Shown here: one piece after another, positions 10,601 to 17,557 of the stretch | Position numbering within the stretch: position 1 is the stretch's first letter | Layout of the letters: every line of letters starts with the position of its first letter | From: an uncultured Muribaculaceae bacterium | Lineage (GTDB): Bacteria; Bacteroidota; Bacteroidia; Bacteroidales; Muribaculaceae | Direction: 5' to 3' | Length of the DNA stretch: 64,000 bases | Assembly: GCA_944321865.1 (NCBI GenBank) | Contig: CALUMZ010000005.1 | Span: forward strand, 1 to 64,000 | Notes under the pieces: generated by a model | Told to the model about the DNA's origin: nothing | Database searches by the model: none | The model's input: the letters and a program-made list of their open reading frames with translations, nothing else | Position numbers and translations under genes: made by a program

Positions 10601-10742
10601 CGACAGTTCCCTTTATTGTCCTTTGGGACTGGCCTTGCGGTGATTGGGCCACTGCGGTGGCAGCACCCAAGCTCAACAACCCGCATAGAAGAATCGTCGA
10701 AAACCTCCGACAAGTTCTTTCATGAAGCAAATTGTTTTTCAT
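7617..10742 (-). CDS. SusC/RagA-family TonB-linked outer-membrane transporter
   Basis: A 1041-residue TonB-dependent transporter. The ATG at 10742 gives a normal signal peptide ending near TAVAQ; the frame opens two codons earlier at TTG. In order it has a carboxypeptidase-regulatory-like domain (RTIKGTVVDEAGDPIPGAN), a plug with VTALGIKREKKALGY and the PLWVVDGIPINN motif, and a long 22-strand-type barrel ending in FSLNIKY. It would import an oligosaccharide handed over by the adjacent SusD. The 6-G run at 10538-10543 is in frame. Confidence 0.95.
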   Translation of the reverse strand: MKNNLLHERTCRRFSTILLCGLLSLGAATAVAQSPQGQSQRTIKGTVVDEAGDPIPGANVIVQGTSRGVVSDIAGQFRIPASDTDSIEVTFVGYGKEVVSAGRDNVTVTLAPTSEQLHEVVVTALGIKREKKALGYAMQEVPVGSLTENKSVSLTNMLQGKIAGVQINQSGSGMGGSTRVVLRGMNSLSGNNQPLWVVDGIPINNDGGGGIEDQYGGTDMASAASQINPEDIESISVLKGANAAALYGSRAQNGAIIITTKKGKHGQPLSLEYNGNVQWTTVYNSYDYQNVYGQGSGGVFNTASKGSWGPRMEGQMVDHWRKVFYGDTSFGSQYALLPQDDYIKDFYDTGLMYSNSITATAGSDNMTGRLSFTDSRNNGNVPEHEINRQYFDLNTEFRNDFLTVGVKANYMTENVENAPAQGSYGLMWQFISMPRGIRLSDLATNNILSTGKVMNWSGPAENFSNPYKFIMSENGNETKRNRLLGNINATLKLTSYLSLSGRVGIDWYNDQYRMYALNVADGGSAATEYIHNETTHKDFTADVMLNFNKTFNDFSVVANLGASVENQQYEGVSGSAGEFLIDDFVWMGNGDDPVAGESFYKKEIQSVFGNASVGYKGMAYLDFTARNDWSSTLPAANRSYFYPSVSLSGIVSEMFRMPDWIDYLKVRGSWAKVGNDTDAYQLAYAYSQYVSNVNGGKVLEMQLPSTLPLADLKPESTNSWEAGFEWRMFKNRLGIDFTYYRSNTTDQILAINSPIPSGYTLKMINAGKMRSEGVELQITGTPIKTKDWQWDVTLNWGLNRTKCIELGGGVQRYTLGSTSIASVVVNEGSDYGDIVATKAYQRDAQGRILIGDDGLPLTETDKVIGNMLPDWTGSFGTTLTWKGISLNALIDVRVGGDFISMTDADATFYGTSERTLAGRDQMVVDGILASTGQPNNIPVTAESYWSNVGGSNGVAEEFMYSGTYVKMRELSLGWTLPKKWLEPIKLQQVKLSFVARDLFYFYKDAPINPESAMSYADYYQAFEYGSMPPTRSFGFSLNIKY

Positions 10743-10781
10743 AAGCAAATTGTGTTTAGTTAATGGTTCAAAAAAAATATA

Positions 10782-11957
10782 TTATTCACGTGTTTTCAAT
10801 TGTTCGAGTACCTGCCAGCACTGGAAGAGGCCGCGCGGAACGTGGAAGCAACCTTTCCACTTGCCACCTTTCAACGGCAGCAACACCTCGCCACGGCGGT
10901 TGAGGTAGCCATACCACTCGGGATATTCCGTGTCCTTGAAGTGCGACCATGTGTAGTCGTGCACACGCTCAAACCATTCGAGGCAACGCGGGTCGCCGGT
11001 GAGCTGATAGCCCTTGATGGTTGAAATGAGTGTCTCGATGTGTACCCACCACAGCTTTTGGTCCCATTCGAGCTGTTGCGGCGGGAATCCCTTGCGATCC
11101 ATGAAGTAGAATATGCCGCCAAACTCCTTGTCCCAGCCATAGTCGCACATGGTGAGCGTGATGTTCTTGGCCTTTTCAATGAGTTCGGGACGACCCAGAC
11201 GCTTGCCAAGGTCCATGATGAACCACATGGCCTCGATGTCGTGCCCCGGTGTGACTTGGCGACCCTCGAACGAGTCGGACAGTTCGCCGTTGTCAAGCAC
11301 ATTCTCCACGATGATGCCACCGAGTTCGGGGCGATAGAATACCTCCATCACCTCGTGTATGCACTCCTCGATTACCCGTTCAAGGAAATCCTTGTCGAGC
11401 AGATGCTCTATTTCAAGCGAGAGGTTGCACAATATCATCGGCAGCGAGAACCCCTTCAGGTTGCGAGTGCCGGGGTGCAACTTGTTCCATTTGCCTTTGG
11501 GATTGTCGCGCTTGGCAAGCACAACGTCGAATGTGCGCTTGGCTATGTCGGCATACTCCTTGTTGCCGGTCGCCAATGCCAATTGCCCGAAGGCCATCGT
11601 TGCAAACGTGTAAGAGAAAATGTTGTAAGGCTCAACCAACGGACGGCCCGAGCGGTCGAGCGAGAAATACCAGTTATAATTGCCGTCGTGCCCGTATTTC
11701 TTCAGGAACTCGGCACCCTGAATGGCACAGTCGAGCCACTCTTGGCGCTTTTCCACCTTGTTGTAGAGCATGGCAAAGAGCCACACCTCACGGCCTTGAA
11801 GCCAGATGAACTTGTCGGTATCAAACACCGACCCGTCGCGATTCAGACACGAGAAATAACCACCATATTCCTTGTCTTGGGAACGGGTGAGCCAAAAAGG
11901 AAGAACACTGTCGAGCAATTCATCCTTATACTGTTTAGCCAATTTGTTGAAATCCAT
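10782..11957 (-). CDS. N-acylglucosamine 2-epimerase (renin-binding-protein type)
   Basis: This cytoplasmic (alpha/alpha)6-barrel epimerase (391 aa) has hallmarks of the AGE family: FIWLQGREVWLFAML, TPGHDIEAMWFIMDL and the C-terminal WKGCFHVPRGL. That last motif resembles N-acylglucosamine 2-epimerases, which interconvert ManNAc and GlcNAc, more than cellobiose 2-epimerases. It sits between the permease and SusC genes, so a role in moving an imported N-acyl amino sugar into GlcNAc metabolism fits. A cellobiose or mannobiose epimerase cannot be excluded from sequence alone. Confidence 0.82.
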   Translation of the reverse strand: MDFNKLAKQYKDELLDSVLPFWLTRSQDKEYGGYFSCLNRDGSVFDTDKFIWLQGREVWLFAMLYNKVEKRQEWLDCAIQGAEFLKKYGHDGNYNWYFSLDRSGRPLVEPYNIFSYTFATMAFGQLALATGNKEYADIAKRTFDVVLAKRDNPKGKWNKLHPGTRNLKGFSLPMILCNLSLEIEHLLDKDFLERVIEECIHEVMEVFYRPELGGIIVENVLDNGELSDSFEGRQVTPGHDIEAMWFIMDLGKRLGRPELIEKAKNITLTMCDYGWDKEFGGIFYFMDRKGFPPQQLEWDQKLWWVHIETLISTIKGYQLTGDPRCLEWFERVHDYTWSHFKDTEYPEWYGYLNRRGEVLLPLKGGKWKGCFHVPRGLFQCWQVLEQLKTRE

Positions 11958-12004
11958 GCGTATATAGTTTTAATTGTTAATTATCAATTATCAATCGTCA
12001 ATTG

Positions 12005-13417
12005 TCAATTGTCTTTAGTCCAATATCGTTCAATCTCCTCGAGCGATTTACCCGTAGTCTCGGGCATCAACTTCCACACAATCAAGATGTAAGGCACGCA
12101 CATCAAGGCAAATATCAAGAACGTACCCGCCGGAGTGGCATTATGCAACAGCCACGGCGTGAGCTGACCCACAAGGTAAGTGCCCACCCACAGCGAGAAG
12201 CCCGCCACCGACATGGCCATGCCGCGCACCCGTGTGGGGTACATCTCCGACAAGAACACGAAAATCACCGCCGAAATGGAAATTGCACAACAGAACACAT
12301 AGAGCAGGAAGAAAGTGAGCAGGAAAGTGTTGCCAAGCCCCACTGACTCGCCGAATTGGAAGTAGAAACCTATCAGCAACAGCGACACCACCATACCCGA
12401 AACACCGTAATAAACAAGCGTCTTGCGCCCCACGCGGTCGATGATGAAAACTGCAATTATCGTAGTGACGGCATTCACGATACCCACAAGCACTTGGCTG
12501 AACAGGGCATCGCCGCCCGACAAGCCGGCCTGCTCGAAAATCGTCGGCCCGTAGTAAAGCACTGCATTTACACCCATGAATTGCCCCAGAATGGCAATGG
12601 CAGCACCGATGATAACGGCCTTCAGGATGCCGGGACGCAGCAGCTCTTTCCAGTCGGAACGCGTTTCGGAACCAATGACCGAACGCGTCTCGGCAAGTTG
12701 CGCCCGGGCATCGGCGTCGTTGCGGTACACTTTCTTGAACACGCCAAGCGCCCTGTCGTCCCTACCCCGCAGCACAAGCCACCGCGGGCTCTCGGGAATG
12801 AAATATATGAACACGAACAGCAAAATGGCAGGCACACCCGACAAGCCGAGCATGCCACGCCATACCTCCGATACGAAAATGCGATGCATCCACTCCGAGC
12901 CAAATGCAGCCCCGCTTTGCGAGAAATGCAACAGCCCGTAGTTGGCAAGATATGCGCCCAAGAATCCTATGGTAACGGCAAGCTGATATAGCGACACAAG
13001 CTGTCCGCGATAGCGCGCCACCGAAATTTCGGATATATAAAGCGGAGACACTATCGAGACAACACCTATGCCTATGCCGCCTATCATGCGCGACACAACG
13101 AGCATGGGAAAAGATGTGGAAAACGCACACCCGACACCCGAAACGGCAAAGAACAACGCCGCGGCAAGCAACGTGTGCTTGCGGCCGCACGAGTCACTCA
13201 TCTTTCCGGCAAATGCCACTCCCACTATCGAACCTATGAGCGCACACCCAACAAACCAACCTACTTGCAACTCGTCGAGTGCAAATTGCGATGCAACCTG
13301 TGATACCGTCCCCGATACCACAGCTGCATCATAACCAAACAAAAATCCACCCAAGGCCGCCACTACCGACAGCCCTGCCATGTAACCGAAATTTATATTT
13401 TGCTTAACCGATTCCAT
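12005..13417 (-). CDS. Sugar-porter family MFS transporter
   Basis: This 12-helix major-facilitator permease (470 aa) would carry a monosaccharide or disaccharide across the inner membrane. Sugar-porter signatures are visible: GFLFGYDAAVVSG in helix 1, SDSCGRKHTLL between helices 2 and 3, PESPRWLVLRGR before the central loop, DRVGRKTLVYYG and the C-terminal PETTGKSLEEIE. It lies between the DUF4434 gene (5 bp away) and the epimerase gene, so its likely cargo is the epimerase substrate. Short A/T-rich direct repeats fill the 47-bp gap after it. Confidence 0.9.
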   Translation of the reverse strand: MESVKQNINFGYMAGLSVVAALGGFLFGYDAAVVSGTVSQVASQFALDELQVGWFVGCALIGSIVGVAFAGKMSDSCGRKHTLLAAALFFAVSGVGCAFSTSFPMLVVSRMIGGIGIGVVSIVSPLYISEISVARYRGQLVSLYQLAVTIGFLGAYLANYGLLHFSQSGAAFGSEWMHRIFVSEVWRGMLGLSGVPAILLFVFIYFIPESPRWLVLRGRDDRALGVFKKVYRNDADARAQLAETRSVIGSETRSDWKELLRPGILKAVIIGAAIAILGQFMGVNAVLYYGPTIFEQAGLSGGDALFSQVLVGIVNAVTTIIAVFIIDRVGRKTLVYYGVSGMVVSLLLIGFYFQFGESVGLGNTFLLTFFLLYVFCCAISISAVIFVFLSEMYPTRVRGMAMSVAGFSLWVGTYLVGQLTPWLLHNATPAGTFLIFALMCVPYILIVWKLMPETTGKSLEEIERYWTKDN

Positions 13418-13422
13418 CGATA

Positions 13423-14547
13423 TTACTTTATGTCGAAGTATTCCTTGTACCGGTCGTAGAGGTGACCGGCTTGCAGATAGGCCGACTGCGGGCTCATGAA
13501 ATGCGAGAACTCAAATGTTATCGCCTTGTCGTAACCGGCGCGCTTGGCAGCCTCAAGTTTCATGCGCAGCTTGTCAAACTTGATGGGCAGGAAGCGAATG
13601 GGCATGTCGCGGTCAAACGACTCGGCATTGGTCCAGCATTGCATGCCGTAGCGGTCGGCAAGTTTCTTGTTGACGGTGAAAAATGCGTCAAGCTCGTCAT
13701 AGTCGATATGTCCGTCTTGGAAAGCGCAAGCGTCTACAACATCGTGTATGCCGTCGAATATCTCGTTCCATTCTTTTTCATGCTGTTCCACCGACACCGC
13801 ATCTTTGCGCGTGAGCGAACCGCTGCTTGCCATCACGGCCTTCTTGCCGTCGATCCATGGCGAGATGAACGTGGGCAGACCGCCCGAAACATCCTTGCAT
13901 TGCTTACCCATGGCATGGAACGCCTTTATTGCGCCCTTGGTGGCACGGCTTATTTCGCCGCTTATGTACCAGCCGCCGAAGCTCTTGTGGCGGGTGCCAT
14001 ATTGCTGCCACACCTCGTCGATGACATATTTGTTGTCCTCGATTTCCCAGCTGAGGTCGCCGGTGTCCCAGTAACGCCCTGAGTCATAAAGGCCGAAGTA
14101 GAACTTCATGCCATATTTCTCGGCAAGCGTCAGGTACATTTCCACAAGGTCGACCGACGGCATGTAACACCCTTTCTTCAGCAGGTACTTCGACGGATAG
14201 GTGATAAACTTGCGGTAGCCCGAGCGGATAAGTATCACCGTGTCGATGCCGATGGCCTTCATGTTCTTGAAGTCTTGGTCCCACTCTTTCACGCCCCAGT
14301 TTTGGTGAGGAATATCGTGCGATATTTCATCGAGGAACGTCCCGGTGATGCGCAAACCGTTATTCTTCGGAACTATCAACTCACCGGCGGCAGCAACGCC
14401 CTCGGCCAACCCCGATGACGCCTGGCCATCCTCTTTGCCCGATGCTCCGCAACTCGTCATTGCCGAAGCAAGTGACGGAATTACCGCCATTGACGCTCCG
14501 GCCAAGGCTGCTTTTTTAAGGAAATCCCTTCGACTACTATTTTTCAT
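13423..14547 (-). CDS. DUF4434-type Tat-exported lipoprotein
   Basis: This is the first gene of the leftward amino-sugar operon. The ATG at 14547 gives a twin-arginine signal (SSRRDFLKKAALAGA) followed by a lipobox-like MTSC, so a Tat-exported lipoprotein of 374 aa is predicted; the longer frame upstream masks this. The mature part (LRITGTFLDEISHDIPHQNWG, later IDTVILIRSGYRKF) resembles DUF4434, a TIM-barrel glycoside-hydrolase-like family. Function is unknown, and glycan cleavage is inferred from fold and context. Confidence 0.78.
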   Translation of the reverse strand: MKNSSRRDFLKKAALAGASMAVIPSLASAMTSCGASGKEDGQASSGLAEGVAAAGELIVPKNNGLRITGTFLDEISHDIPHQNWGVKEWDQDFKNMKAIGIDTVILIRSGYRKFITYPSKYLLKKGCYMPSVDLVEMYLTLAEKYGMKFYFGLYDSGRYWDTGDLSWEIEDNKYVIDEVWQQYGTRHKSFGGWYISGEISRATKGAIKAFHAMGKQCKDVSGGLPTFISPWIDGKKAVMASSGSLTRKDAVSVEQHEKEWNEIFDGIHDVVDACAFQDGHIDYDELDAFFTVNKKLADRYGMQCWTNAESFDRDMPIRFLPIKFDKLRMKLEAAKRAGYDKAITFEFSHFMSPQSAYLQAGHLYDRYKEYFDIK

Positions 14548-14591
14548 AATTGATGATATTATTTGACAGTATTTTTCTTTTATGTACGACA

Positions 14592-14623
14592 CAAAAGTAG
14601 GCATACTTTATAAACTTTCCAAA
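14592..14623 (-). promoter_or_regulatory. Bacteroidales-type promoter for the amino-sugar operon
   Basis: On the minus strand a TTTG box (14623-14620) is separated by 20 bases from TACTTTTG (14599-14592), matching the -33/-7 consensus of the Bacteroidales primary sigma factor. It lies 45 bp upstream of the DUF4434 start and is divergent from the ROK gene. An 8-G tract sits about 24 bp further upstream. Confidence 0.75.
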
Positions 14624-14646
14624 CATTAATAAAGATTTTTATTATG

Positions 14647-14654
14647 CCCCCCCC
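14647..14654 (-). repeat. Homopolymer G8 tract upstream of operon promoter
   Basis: Eight consecutive C on the plus strand (G8 on the minus strand) lie in the divergent intergenic region, about 24 bp upstream of the -33 box of the amino-sugar operon. The surrounding sequence is otherwise strongly A/T-rich, so the run stands out. Length changes would alter spacing between the promoter and anything bound upstream, such as the ROK repressor. Confidence 0.6.
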
Positions 14655-14754
14655 TATATTTAACTTTTTAATTTTCTACCCACCGAAAACAGCCCTTAAA
14701 TATTTATTAATTGTTATTTTGTTATTTTTAAAATACGGACGTTTCAAGAATTAC

Positions 14755-14762
14755 TAACTTTG
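14755..14762 (+). promoter_or_regulatory. Putative -7 box for the ROK repressor gene
   Basis: TAACTTTG matches TAnnTTTG and lies 82 bp upstream of the ROK start. No convincing TTG/TTTG sits at the correct distance upstream, so this is weaker than the divergent promoter. Confidence 0.4.
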
Positions 14763-14844
14763 TATAGTTGAGATTAGAAGATTTCCCCATATACACTTAT
14801 AATACAGCCATTTACGCAAATTTCATCAAACACAGCCATATCGT

Positions 14845-16050
14845 ATGACACAAACGTTGCTCAAGGAATTGGAAAAAGGCTCTAAAAATGCCATCCTGAA
14901 AAAGAAGATTATTGCACATTATATATATAATGGCAGCTCCACCATTACCGAGCTGTCGAAAGAATTGAACTTGAGCATTCCCACCGTCACCAAGTTCATC
15001 GGCGAGATGAGCGAGGACGGATTCATCAACGAATACGGCAAATTGGAAACGTCGGGCGGGCGGCACCCCATCCTCTACGGGCTGAACCCCGAATCGGGCT
15101 ACTTCATCGGAGTTGACATGAACCGCTTTTCGCTCGACATCGGCATGATTAACTTCAAGGGCGACCTGATATTCCACAAGGTAGGCATACCCTACAACCT
15201 TGAAAACACGCCACAAGCCCTCGATGAGCTGTGCCGCATAGTGAGGGAAGAAATCGACGGGCTCAACATCAACCACGACAAGATACTCAACATCTGCGTC
15301 GACATCTCGGGGCGCGTCAACCCCGAGTCGGGCTACAGCTTCAGCATCTTCAACTTCTCGGAACAACCGCTGTCGGGCACACTGACCGAGAAAATCGGCT
15401 ACCCGGTGTGCATCGACAACGACACGCGGGCTCTCACCTACGGCGAGTTCATGAACGGCTGTGTCGACGGCGAGAAAGACATCATCTTCATCAACGTCAA
15501 CTGGGGGCTGGGAATAGGTATCGTTATTGACGGCAAAATCTACACCGGGAAGTCGGGATTTGCCGGCGAATTCGGGCATATCCCTGCCTTCGACAACGAA
15601 ATCCTATGCCACTGCGGCAAAAAAGGATGCCTCGAAACCGAGGCTTCGGGGCGTGCGTTGCACCGTGTTCTGCTTGAACGCATCGCAGGCGGCGAAACCT
15701 CCATTTTATCCGACCGCATAAATGCCGGCGAAGATATTACGCTCGACCACATCATCGATGCCATCAACAAGGAAGACCCGTTGTGCATCGAGATTCTTGA
15801 AGAGATTGGACAAAAATTAGGCAAATACACGGCTTCGCTTATCAATATATTCAACCCCGAACTGGTAATAATAGGCGGCAAGCTCTCTTTTACCGAGGAC
15901 TACCTGACCGAACCCATCAAGTCGGCGATACGCAAATATTCGCTCAACCTTGTCAACAAGGATTCGGTAATCATGTCATCGAAGCTGAAAGAAAAGGCCG
16001 GTATCGTGGGGGCCTGCATGCTCGCCCGCAGCCGCATGTTTGAATGCTGA
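14845..16050 (+). CDS. ROK-family transcriptional repressor (NagC/XylR type)
   Basis: A 401-residue regulator with an N-terminal winged helix-turn-helix (about residues 15-75, including TITELSKELNLSIPTVTKFIGEM) and a ROK sugar-binding domain. The zinc-site signature CHCGKKGCLE and the preceding EFGHIP are intact. ROK repressors typically bind an amino sugar or its phosphate. It is divergent from the operon with the epimerase, permease and SusCD, so control of that operon by an N-acyl amino sugar is the likely role. Its own operator was not identified. Confidence 0.9.
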   Translation: MTQTLLKELEKGSKNAILKKKIIAHYIYNGSSTITELSKELNLSIPTVTKFIGEMSEDGFINEYGKLETSGGRHPILYGLNPESGYFIGVDMNRFSLDIGMINFKGDLIFHKVGIPYNLENTPQALDELCRIVREEIDGLNINHDKILNICVDISGRVNPESGYSFSIFNFSEQPLSGTLTEKIGYPVCIDNDTRALTYGEFMNGCVDGEKDIIFINVNWGLGIGIVIDGKIYTGKSGFAGEFGHIPAFDNEILCHCGKKGCLETEASGRALHRVLLERIAGGETSILSDRINAGEDITLDHIIDAINKEDPLCIEILEEIGQKLGKYTASLINIFNPELVIIGGKLSFTEDYLTEPIKSAIRKYSLNLVNKDSVIMSSKLKEKAGIVGACMLARSRMFEC

Positions 16051-16113
16051 TGCCTTTGGCTCGCAGGGAAAAAAGACACAATTAAATACCGCCACATTAC
16101 TACCCCGATTGCA

Positions 16114-16439
16114 GAGGGGTGCATCAAAATTCCGACATTGATGTTGTAGAGACGCGGCGCGCCACGTCTCTACGGGAGTGGCAGCGTATAAAACATTAAA
16201 TATCAACAACTTATCAAACCGGTTGTAGGGGGTGTATCAAAATTATCATTTCAATGTGGCAGTAGAGACGCAAAATTTTGCGTCTCTACAATCTGGTTGG
16301 ATAAACTATTGATATTGAATGTTTTATATGTTGTTGCGAACATCGAGACGCGGCACGCCACGTCTCTACTCATGGCAAAATCGCATTTTGATACACCCTC
16401 TACTGCCACATTGGAATGATAATTTTTGATACACCCTCT
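16114..16439. repeat. Dispersed palindromic element, outer copy (interrupted)
   Basis: This copy starts GAGGGGTGCATCAAAATTC, has a GC-rich palindrome with GTAGAGACG arms at about 16146-16173, then an A/T-rich spacer. It is interrupted at the GTAG of its second palindrome by a complete second copy (16225-16403). It resumes at TGCCACATTGGAATGAT and ends TTTGATACACCCTCT. The outer arms closely match the complete copy at 54290-54462. A further end fragment (TTTTGATACACCCTCT) follows at 16466-16481. Confidence 0.8.
16225..16403. repeat. Dispersed palindromic element, inner nested copy
   Basis: A complete 179-bp copy bounded by GTAGGGGGTGTATCAAAA and its near-complement TTTTGATACACCCTCTAC. Inside are a perfect 28-bp palindrome (16262-16289; arms GTAGAGACGC, core AAAATTTT), an A/T-rich spacer and a GC-core palindrome at about 16344-16368. 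Over its whole length it differs from the copy at 47808-47986 at only about two bases, which points to recent copying or recombination. Confidence 0.85.
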
Positions 16440-16487
16440 ACGGTCACAATGCCATAGAAATATAATTTTGATACACCCTCTCTCACC

Positions 16488-16666
16488 TTTCACTATATTT
16501 CCATAATACAGGCGGCGGCTCGGCAAAACCAAATTGGAGCAAGCTCCATTTGTTTTTGCTCTCACCTTGCACTATATTTTCATAATACAGGATGCGCCTC
16601 GGCACTACGAAAAAAAAGCGTGCAAGCACGTTTTTTTCGCAGTGCGCTCGACTTTCACTATATTTG
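16488..16666 (+). promoter_or_regulatory. Tandem hairpin-promoter modules upstream of the TrpC-like gene
   Basis: Three related units begin at 16488, 16567 and 16653, each opening with TTTCACTATATTT or TTGCACTATATTTT. The first two contain CTCGGC followed by a strong hairpin (stems around GGAGC/GCTCC and around CGTGC/GCACG extended by A/T runs). The hairpin sequences differ completely, yet pairing is kept. The last unit ends in TATATTTG (16659-16666), a -7 box 21 bp before the start codon. The architecture matches the units at 59982-60149. Confidence 0.65.
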
Positions 16667-16687
16667 CAAAGAAAACAGGGGACGGAA

Positions 16688-17482
16688 ATGGAAGACTACT
16701 TAACCCGAAGCATACAAAACAAGCGTGCCGAAGTCGAAGCAATGAAATTCGCAGTCGGCGAATCGCAATTGTTCGACCTTGCACGACGGCAACGCCGCAC
16801 CCCTCTGTCTCTGAAGGGTGCAGTCAAAGGCAATTACAGCGGCATAATCGCCGAGTTCAAGCGCCGCACTCCACTACAATCGCATCTGAATCCGCAAGCC
16901 TGCGCATCATCGACTATTAAAGGCTTTGCACTCAATGGTGCATCAGCCGTGGCCGTGGTAACCGACACCCGGTTCTACGGAGGCGCAATCACCGACCTTG
17001 CCACAGCATCTCATGTCGCCAATATTCCGATACTGCGCGTCGACATGCTCATCGACAAGTACCAGATACTCGAATCTTACGTATACGGTGCCGATGCCGT
17101 ACTGCTGTTTGCCGAAGCGCTCGCGCGCGACGAGATTGAAGCAATGATGGTAGTCGCACACCGATTCGGCATGGAGGTTGTGCTTGCCGTGGGCAGCCCG
17201 GGAGAGATTGCAAAAATCCCGGCATGTACCGACATCATCGCCGTCAACAGCCGCAACCTGCACACGCAAACCATCAACCGCGACACAGCCTACAACATGA
17301 TGTCACGCCTGCCTGCCGATGCCACCAAAGTGGCAATGAGCGGCATCTGCTCGCACAACGACCTGCACCGCCTGCGCACAATAGGGTATTCAGGATTCAT
17401 TATCGGCGAAACATTCATGAAGAAAGACTATCCGGCACTCGCCATGCACAACTTCATCAATCCCCCTAAAATCGACTTCTGA
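16688..17482 (+). CDS. TrpC-like (indole-3-glycerol-phosphate synthase fold) protein lacking catalytic residues
   Basis: The start at 16688 lies 21 bp after the -7 box; the longer frame reads through the promoter repeats. The 264-residue product aligns along the whole TrpC barrel. Glu56 and Lys58 (IAEFKRR), Asn187 and Arg189 (VNSRNL) and the phosphate-site SGFIIGE are kept. The general-acid lysine of the usual KDF motif is Val118 (LRVDM), the glutamate of the usual TEV/VEV strand is Ala167 (VLAVG), and the glutamate of SESGI is Met217 (AMSGI). No other trp gene is adjacent. A normal TrpC activity is therefore doubtful; it may be a pseudoenzyme or have a changed reaction. Confidence 0.8.
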   Translation: MEDYLTRSIQNKRAEVEAMKFAVGESQLFDLARRQRRTPLSLKGAVKGNYSGIIAEFKRRTPLQSHLNPQACASSTIKGFALNGASAVAVVTDTRFYGGAITDLATASHVANIPILRVDMLIDKYQILESYVYGADAVLLFAEALARDEIEAMMVVAHRFGMEVVLAVGSPGEIAKIPACTDIIAVNSRNLHTQTINRDTAYNMMSRLPADATKVAMSGICSHNDLHRLRTIGYSGFIIGETFMKKDYPALAMHNFINPPKIDF

Positions 17483-17557
17483 CGCACCAACCGCCCCGCC
17501 AAATTTCATTTGCACACATAAATTTCCTAATTTTGCGTATCGCTTATAAAACACAGA

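Noticed and set aside
10782..11957. Cellobiose 2-epimerase as the primary call
   Set aside because: The C-terminal WKGCFHVPRGL and ROK/NagX-like context favour the N-acylglucosamine 2-epimerase group; the alternative is kept only as a caveat.
16262..16289. The 28-bp palindromes considered as ordinary intrinsic terminators
   Set aside because: They lack an adjacent U-run, are A/T-cored, occur twice per element with defined ends, and lie in contexts where no termination is needed.
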